The notes under the pieces are model-generated. The model saw only the letters and a program-made list of their open reading frames with translations, made no database searches and was not told where the DNA came from. Positions 40,501 through 44,904 of a stretch of 44,904 bases of DNA are shown piece by piece. Each line of letters starts with the position of its first letter. The first letter of the stretch is position 1. Both the position numbers and the translations under genes were made by a program. Source of the stretch: CAIQJJ01 sp964606085 (lineage in GTDB: Bacteria; Chloroflexota; Anaerolineae; Anaerolineales; UBA4823); contig CAZSFD010000040.1 of NCBI GenBank assembly GCA_964606085.1, positions 1 to 44,904 on the forward strand. The letters are read 5' to 3'.

Positions 40501-42647
40501 GTGATGTCTTCAGGCGTGAAGGCGCCCACTTGCTCGCTTTGGATGGTCAGAGCGCCAATGACCTGATCATGTGTGATCAACGGCAGGGCGGCTTCGGAGC
40601 GTGTAGCCGGTAGCAGCGGATTTTTGAATCGGCCGGCTTCATTTTCTGTGTTGAGGGCGATGCGTGGCTGGCGGTCGCGCAGGCAGCCGGCGATCATGCT
40701 TTCACTGTCCAGGGCAAATTTGTGTCCCTGGCGGAGCATCTGCCGCCCGGCCTCGCCCGTGCCAGCGCGCAGCACGGCCCAGCGGTTGGGCTCGCCCGCC
40801 CACTGACCGGTCTGATCGAGCAGGAACAGGCCCACATAGTACAAATCAAAGCGTTGCAGCAGCAGTTCGACGGTTTGTTGCAGCAGCGTGTCGGTTGCCA
40901 GGATGCTCGAAGCCGCCCGCGAGACCTCAGCGGCGGTTTGCAATTGCACGGCGCGGCGCTCCACCTGTTCTACCAATAGCGCGCTCTTGAGGGCGCTGCC
41001 CAGTTGTGCGCGCAGGGCATCGTAAATGGCGCTGTCGTGTGTGCCGGGTTCGAGGATCAGGTAGCCTGGCGGGTTTTCATCTTCTTTGGCAAACAGCAGC
41101 GAAATGACCCAGGTGAAGCGGCGGTCGCGTGGAAAGTAGCTGGCAGGAAGCAGGTCTTGGGTGGCAAACGCCTGGCCTGAAAGGTTCAAAAACGCCTGCC
41201 CATGCTGATCGAAGGCGCATAGCAGGCGTGATTCGCCCGCGCTGGGCAGAAAATCTTGATACACAACCAGCGCACCGCTTGGAAATCCCAACCGGGGCAG
41301 GTTATCCAGCAAGACCCGCAGCAGATCGTTGATATGGAAGCAGGATAACAGGCGGTTGCCCGTAACCCGCAGCGCCGCAGATTGCCTTTCCTGTTCTTCG
41401 CGTTGGTTCGCTTCCTGGCGGGCGGCCATTTCGCCCACCAGCACGCGCGCCTGCTGCAGCAACGCCTGGCCGCAAGCCAGCCCATCGGCAATGTCACTTG
41501 CACAGGTTGGCATGGCTTCTTGCAGCAGCGAGAGCGGCGTATGCACCTGTTCGACCGGTTGCTGAGCCTTGAGCGCAGCGCGCGCCGCCTGATCGACCGC
41601 TTTCAAAAAGCGTGTTGGTTCTTGACAGGCGATATCTTGGCGGAAAGCATCGTAGAACTGCGCCGACCAGCCAGCAGGAAGCGTTGAAGCCAGCGGCCAT
41701 GCTGCCAGTTGATGCACGATGGTCGCCTGGTCGGAAACGGCATCGTGCGCCGGCGTTTTTCTGGCTTGCAGGATGGTTTCAGAAAAACACCCGCACGATT
41801 GGCGAATGATCAGCGGCGAGGGGGTGACCTCGTGCAATGGCACTTCTTCGTTGCGCCGCTGCGCCAGGATCAACGCAATGGCCCGTTTTCCGATCTCAAC
41901 AGACGATTGCGCCGCCGTCGTCAGGGGTGGGTTCATGTTGCGGGCGTTATCGGTGTTGTCGAAACCTGTAATGGCGATGTCGTAGGGGATTTGCAAGCCG
42001 CGCGCCTGCAAAACTTCCATAACCTGTTTTGCGGCGTCATCTGAATCGGACACAATGGCATCTACTTCGAGATGGTGTTCGTCGAGCCAGGTGTTGACCG
42101 CCATGGACGCGAAATTGGCTTCCCATTTGTGCATGTACACCATGCGGGGATCGAATGGCAGCCCATAGTGCGCCAGCGCGTCCACATAGGCCTGGTAGCG
42201 TTGTTGGTGATCCAGTTCGATATCGTTTGAGCGCAAATAGGCAATGCGCCGGTAGCCGTGTGTCTCGATCAAATGCGCCATCACAGCCCGAATGCCGCCA
42301 TAATTATCGGCGCGCACATCGCTGAAACCTTCCATTTCGCTCAAGATGCGAACGATGGGGAACTGACCAAAACCAGACAGCTTCTGCACCACCGGAAGGT
42401 AGGTGAGGCTGATCAGCCCATCGAGGTTGGCTGCATTAATCTGTTTGAAATAAGCTGCGTGGAGCGGGTGGCGCTCCTCGATGTAGTTGTTGTGGGTCAC
42501 AAAGCAGAGCAGGTTGACGTCAGCCTGTTCGGCAGCCTGCAATAGCCCCCGGATGAGCAGACGGTGAAAATCACTGGTCAAGTCATGCTCGGTGATCAAG
42601 CCGATGGTGGCTCGTTGAGGGTTGGCCGATAGGTTTGAAATTGCCAT
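37509..42647 (-). CDS. LacI-type sensor / double-GAF hybrid histidine kinase with three receivers
   Basis: A 1712-aa cytoplasmic kinase, paralogue of the downstream gene. About 8-285 is a LacI-type ligand-binding domain without HTH (RATIGLITEHDLTS, IAYLRSNDIELDHQQRYQAY, ITGFDNTDNARNMNPPLTT, IIRQSCGC). A variable helical region and GAF-like region (TGNRLLSCFHINDLLRVLLDN) follow. Where the paralogue has PAS, this one has a GAF at about 560-730 (QTAAEVSRAASSILATDTLLQ). Then come a coiled coil, a second GAF (MRGEQDIATLGRNVIQQLCEYL), HisKA His1042, HATPase and receivers with Asp1374, Asp1496 and Asp1642. ATG 42647 has AAAGGA about 6 nt upstream. An in-frame earlier start at 42683 lacks one. It lies 43 nt after cheR, 18 nt before the second kinase. 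Confidence 0.88.
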   Translation of the reverse strand: MAISNLSANPQRATIGLITEHDLTSDFHRLLIRGLLQAAEQADVNLLCFVTHNNYIEERHPLHAAYFKQINAANLDGLISLTYLPVVQKLSGFGQFPIVRILSEMEGFSDVRADNYGGIRAVMAHLIETHGYRRIAYLRSNDIELDHQQRYQAYVDALAHYGLPFDPRMVYMHKWEANFASMAVNTWLDEHHLEVDAIVSDSDDAAKQVMEVLQARGLQIPYDIAITGFDNTDNARNMNPPLTTAAQSSVEIGKRAIALILAQRRNEEVPLHEVTPSPLIIRQSCGCFSETILQARKTPAHDAVSDQATIVHQLAAWPLASTLPAGWSAQFYDAFRQDIACQEPTRFLKAVDQAARAALKAQQPVEQVHTPLSLLQEAMPTCASDIADGLACGQALLQQARVLVGEMAARQEANQREEQERQSAALRVTGNRLLSCFHINDLLRVLLDNLPRLGFPSGALVVYQDFLPSAGESRLLCAFDQHGQAFLNLSGQAFATQDLLPASYFPRDRRFTWVISLLFAKEDENPPGYLILEPGTHDSAIYDALRAQLGSALKSALLVEQVERRAVQLQTAAEVSRAASSILATDTLLQQTVELLLQRFDLYYVGLFLLDQTGQWAGEPNRWAVLRAGTGEAGRQMLRQGHKFALDSESMIAGCLRDRQPRIALNTENEAGRFKNPLLPATRSEAALPLITHDQVIGALTIQSEQVGAFTPEDITVLQTMADQLANAIANADLYEQAQQRAHELERARSIAEQARNEAEIEKRAAEQARQESEIANRNLAAQMWQTQGQALLNEKMRGEQDIATLGRNVIQQLCEYLNVPTGALYVRDDNKLKLAGTCAYQRKNLVREFEMGEGMVGEAALRQRSITLKLPEKYLSILTSSLGELPPQHVLFAPFVFDAETVGVIELGSLDEFAPAEVEFLGKALESVAIAFLTAQARRKVNELLTQTRSQAEELQAQEEELRATNEELEAQTESLRSSEARLKQNQAALEAANAELEEKAHILQQQQAKVDAQNRELERKAEELALASKYKSEFLANMSHELRTPLNSMLILAGMLAKNDEGNLTPDQVESAQVIHSGGTDLLNLINEILDLAKVEAGKMEFRFAPMPWSYLLNRMNDQFGPVAQRKGLAFVTSVAEDLPPGIVTDEQRLAQVVKNLLSNAFKFTEQGSVSLTVQRAAPGSGFDPAQFCTVSVTDTGIGMTPEQQKVVFEAFTQADGSTSRQYGGTGLGLTITREMTHRLGGQVALSSEPGKGSTFTIYLPLKNEGDQVTSDQVTVTPSSSHLVTNERSSQSPTHPLTPSPLHPLTPSPIPDDRDSLTPADRILLIVEDDPKFAKIVRDYGRKKHFKCLVAGDGESALALAKAHGPAAIILDLKLPGMSGWNVLDALKDDPDLRHIPVHIMSVDDEDVSAYQRGAMGFLTKPVSQKALEGAFGRIEAFISSKIRSLLLVEDDAALRLSVRKLLEGSDITISEAATGQAALQALAARPFDCMILDLSLPDVSGFELLNRLDSDESLPKCPVIVYTGKELSPEENAELLKYAESVIVKGVKSPERLLDETALFLHRVVADLPEDQQRTIRKLHSREAVLQGKQILIVDDDARNAFALSRLLNERGVKMHIANSATKALEKLETLEVQLILTDIMMPGMDGYEFIKALRQQPRFARLPIIALTAKAMKGDREKCLEAGANDYLSKPIDPDRLFSLLRVWLSRD
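37663..39791 (-). repeat. 2129-bp direct repeat, copy 2
   Basis: Exact-looking copy of 32596-34724 in the same orientation. It starts after the single-base difference at 37662 (32595) and ends before 39792 (34725), where the GAF-proximal coding sequences diverge sharply. Confidence 0.9.
38707..38857 (-). repeat. Low-complexity linker DNA inside kinase gene, copy 2
   Basis: Same GGGTGA/GGTGAC units as at 33640-33790, without a visible difference, although simple repeats usually drift fast. Confidence 0.7.
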
Positions 42648-42690
42648 GATAATCCTTTGCACATCAACGAACACGCCCGACACCGTTCCT

Positions 42691-43536
42691 TCAGCGGGCG
42701 CGTTTCTGATAAATCTTCTGCTTCTCGTCTACCACTTTGAAAATATGCGCCACATCTGAAAATTCAATTGTCTCTTTGTTGCCCAGGCACAAAAAGCCGC
42801 CCAGGGTCAGGCTGCTGGCGAACAGGTTCAACACCCGGTTTTGCAAGGGGCGCTCGAAATAGATCAACACGTTGCGGCAATACACCAGGTGCATCTCGCC
42901 GAAGACGCTGTCGGTCACCAGGTTGTGGTTGGCAAAGGTCACGTTGCGCTTCAAATCCTGCTCCATGATCGCCAGGTCGTATTGGGCGTGGTAGTAGTTG
43001 CAAAATTCGGCCTTGCCGCCGGCGCGCTGGTAGTTTTCGGTATATTGGCGCATGTCTTTCAGCGCATACACGCCCTCGCGTGCCTTCTCCAGCACTTCAT
43101 CGTTGAAATCGGTGGCAAAAATGGTGGCGCGCTCGTAGAGATTTTCTTCGCGCAGCATGATGGACGATGAATACACTTCCTCGCCCGTGGCGCAGCCAGC
43201 GTGCCAGACCTTGATGAACGGGTACGTCTTGAGATACGGCACAACCTTCTCACGCACCGCCAGGTAAAAATCGGGGTCGCGGAACATCTCGGTTACAGAA
43301 ATCGAGAACTCGAACACCACCCGGCGGGCGAATTCTTCATCGCGCAGCAGCAGCGGGATCATCTCGCCGATGTTCTGGTAGCCCAATTTGCTCATCAGGT
43401 GGCGCACACGGCGGCGCACCGAGGCCTGGGCGTACGAGCGAAAATCATACCCATAGCGCTGGTAAATCGCCTCAAGAAACAGGTTCAATTCGATTTGTTC
43501 AATATTTTCGTGGATGGGGGTAAGCGGTGCTGTCAC
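42691..43536 (-). CDS. cheR: CheR-type protein-glutamate O-methyltransferase
   Basis: A 281-aa protein. The N-terminal helical CheR_N part (LNLFLEAIYQRYGYDFRSYAQASVRRRV) precedes the SAM-binding Rossmann domain with VWHAGCATGEEVYS (motif I), FATDFNDEVLEKA and LVYCRNVLIYFE, all typical of CheR. Substrate by family: glutamates of chemoreceptors, using S-adenosylmethionine. No chemoreceptor, CheB, CheA or CheW is in the window; the neighbours are two hybrid kinases that follow in the same direction. The start codon is GTG 43536 with GGGAG-type ribosome binding site at 43543-43548 spaced 6 nt. Chemosensory-like adaptation of a kinase pathway is a plausible but unproven role. Confidence 0.88.
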   Translation of the reverse strand: MTAPLTPIHENIEQIELNLFLEAIYQRYGYDFRSYAQASVRRRVRHLMSKLGYQNIGEMIPLLLRDEEFARRVVFEFSISVTEMFRDPDFYLAVREKVVPYLKTYPFIKVWHAGCATGEEVYSSSIMLREENLYERATIFATDFNDEVLEKAREGVYALKDMRQYTENYQRAGGKAEFCNYYHAQYDLAIMEQDLKRNVTFANHNLVTDSVFGEMHLVYCRNVLIYFERPLQNRVLNLFASSLTLGGFLCLGNKETIEFSDVAHIFKVVDEKQKIYQKRAR

Positions 43537-43573
43537 AAAATGCTCCCTGGGTGCATAGTTAAGATGATGTTAA

Positions 43574-43582
43574 ATCATAGCA
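43574..43582 (-). promoter_or_regulatory. Extended -10 promoter of the cheR-kinase operon
   Basis: TGCTATGAT on the minus strand: TATGAT (43574-43579) preceded by TGC, an extended -10. Predicted start near 43567, giving a leader of about 30 nt that contains the ribosome binding site. Confidence 0.45.
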
Positions 43583-43611
43583 CGAAAGCGCACCGGCTGA
43601 GTTTTGCAGTA

Positions 43612-43642
43612 TTGTCAGCGATCGTAAAATTTCCGTTACAAT
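43612..43642 (+). promoter_or_regulatory. Candidate promoter of the Hsp70-like gene
   Basis: TTGTCA (43612-43617) and TACAAT (43637-43642) with a long 19-nt spacer. The start would fall near 43649, just ahead of AGGAG at 43653-43657. No CIRCE-like repeat was seen. Confidence 0.4.
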
Positions 43643-43666
43643 CCAGGTATCCAGGAGCAAACCGCC

Positions 43667-44904
43667 ATGGCTGTAAAAGTTGGCATAGATTTTGGCACTT
43701 CCAATTCGGGCGTGGCCGTCTTTGATGGCCGCGACGTTCACCTGCTGCCCATTGACCAGCAAAACCTGATCCCCGAAGTGGTCAAAACCATCCTTTACAT
43801 CACCAAAGACCACAAAGTCACCATCGGTCAAGAGGCCGTGGCGCTCTACTACCAGCAAAACGTCAACCGCCAGCGGCGTTTTGTCAAAAAATGGGTTGGC
43901 GAAATTGACGTGCGCGGCGGCGATATGTACTACGTGGATGATGTCTATACCTATGTAGATGAACTCAAGCCAGGCCGCCTGCTGCAATTCATCAAGACGG
44001 CCCTACGCTCCGACGGTTACAAAGGCACCTGGGTTTTCGACCGCTACTACACCACCGCCGAAATCATCGCCGCCTACCTGGGCGAGTTGAAATGCCGCGC
44101 CGAAAAGCTGCTCGGCGATGAGATCGAAGCCGTAACCCTGGGCCGCCCGGTGCAATTTTTTGACGACCCCGCCAAAGACCGCCAGGCGGAAGAGACGCTG
44201 CACCAGGCGGCGCGGTCGGTTGGCTTTCGCCAGGTGGATTTTGAATATGAACCCGTGGCCGCCGCGCTGTTCTACGAGCGCACGCTTGCCTGCCCCCAAA
44301 ACGCCCTCATCTTTGACTTCGGCGGCGGCACCCTCGACATCACCCTGCTGCGCCTCGGCGACGCCGCTGGCCGCCCCATCTATGCCAACCGCGGCATTGG
44401 CATCGCCGGCTCCGATTTCGACCGCGCCATCATCCAGAAACGCCTGTTGCCGCATTTCGGCTGGGGGCGCATTGACCCCCCCGCCCCCGAGATTCACGAG
44501 CTGATCCACGCCGTCTCCGATTGGATGGCGCTGCCCGAAATGAGCACCCCCCTGGCGCGTGGTCGCCTGCAACGGGCGATTCGCGAAAAACAGGCCCCCG
44601 TGCGCCTGAAAGCGCTCGAGAGCCTGATTTTCAATGACCTGGCCTTTACCTTTTACAACATGGTCGAAGGGGCCAAAATCGCCCTCTCTGACCAGGGTGT
44701 AACGGTGCTGCGCCTCGACGAGAAAGACCTGCGCCTGTGGGAACTCTACACCCGTGTGCAATTCGAACTGGACATTCGCCAATACATCGAACAGATCGAA
44801 GCTGTGCTGCTCGAAGCGGTGGCTGAATCGGGCCTGCGCAACGAACAGATTGACGTGGTGGTCAAAACCGGGGGATCATCCAACGTGCCGGTGTTTGCCA
44901 ACAT
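43667..44904 (+). CDS. Hsp70 family chaperone-like protein, N-terminal part (runs off right edge)
   Basis: 412 codons are visible. MAVKVGIDFGTSNSGVAVFD is the Hsp70/actin phosphate-1 loop, FEYEPVAAALFYERT the connect region, LIFDFGGGTLDITLLRL the phosphate-2 loop and VVVKTGGSSNVPVFAN the adenosine loop. The sequence departs from DnaK (long insert with RRFVKKWVGEIDVRGGDMYY, no classic DLGTTNS), so it belongs with YegD-like or other atypical Hsp70 proteins. The substrate-binding domain, if any, is outside the window. AGGAG at 43653-43657 lies 9 nt before the ATG. It is divergent from cheR with 130 bp between the two start codons. Confidence 0.85.
   Translation, partial: MAVKVGIDFGTSNSGVAVFDGRDVHLLPIDQQNLIPEVVKTILYITKDHKVTIGQEAVALYYQQNVNRQRRFVKKWVGEIDVRGGDMYYVDDVYTYVDELKPGRLLQFIKTALRSDGYKGTWVFDRYYTTAEIIAAYLGELKCRAEKLLGDEIEAVTLGRPVQFFDDPAKDRQAEETLHQAARSVGFRQVDFEYEPVAAALFYERTLACPQNALIFDFGGGTLDITLLRLGDAAGRPIYANRGIGIAGSDFDRAIIQKRLLPHFGWGRIDPPAPEIHELIHAVSDWMALPEMSTPLARGRLQRAIREKQAPVRLKALESLIFNDLAFTFYNMVEGAKIALSDQGVTVLRLDEKDLRLWELYTRVQFELDIRQYIEQIEAVLLEAVAESGLRNEQIDVVVKTGGSSNVPVFAN

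Overview
The window looks like a chromosomal segment of a Chloroflexota bacterium, probably of the Anaerolineae/Ardenticatenia side. This is inferred from gene style, not from a marker gene. The pointers are SARP/AfsR-type regulators with an NB-ARC ATPase, giant cytoplasmic hybrid histidine kinases with LacI-like sensor domains, secreted proteins with Thr-Pro rich linkers and a LPLLLN-type motif, and short palindromic repeats scattered between and inside genes. No rRNA, tRNA, CRISPR array, transposase or phage gene was seen.

Region 1 (1-14474, minus strand) reads as one long surface-glycan operon. Transcription probably starts near 14381 from a good sigma-70 promoter (TTGACC, 17 nt, TAAAAT). 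A structured leader of about 340 nt follows. The genes, in order of transcription, are a hexapeptide acyltransferase, a membrane-anchored GT2, a B12-binding radical SAM enzyme, an O-antigen ligase/polymerase with TPRs, an AMP-forming acyl ligase, a 78-aa acidic protein, an AsnB-type amidotransferase, a second GT2, a NadE-type synthetase, a BNR/Asp-box ectoprotein and a partial Tat-exported protein.

Region 2 (14475-18652) holds gmhB (plus strand, apparently leaderless), gmhA and hddA. These are three of the four steps to GDP-D-glycero-alpha-D-manno-heptose. A WbaP-type undecaprenyl-phosphate sugar-1-phosphate transferase and a small conserved-looking protein complete the region. With region 1 this makes a nearly complete toolkit for a heptose-containing, lipid-carrier-built glycan.

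Region 3 (18653-24127) is the most unusual part. A 1321-aa plus-strand ORF joins a SARP DNA-binding/BTAD module and an NB-ARC (STAND) ATPase to a complete Hsp90 chaperone (HtpG). Its promoter carries four CGTGA boxes at an exact 11-bp period, the arrangement expected of a SARP operator. The same operator lies upstream of the divergent glycan genes. Convergent to it is a family-1 solute-binding protein with no signal peptide.

Region 4 (24128-30602) has a small membrane protein translationally coupled to a 2038-aa alpha-2-macroglobulin-like lipoprotein with an intact CxEQ thioester motif. A perfect bidirectional terminator ends the region.

Region 5 (30613-43666, minus strand) is a signalling block: CheR, two hybrid kinases (about 1712 and 1682 aa) and a REC-GAF-kinase. 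The two big kinases share an apparently perfect 2129-bp direct repeat, flanked by diverged sequence, which is the signature of recent gene conversion. A divergent Hsp70-like chaperone gene runs off the right edge.
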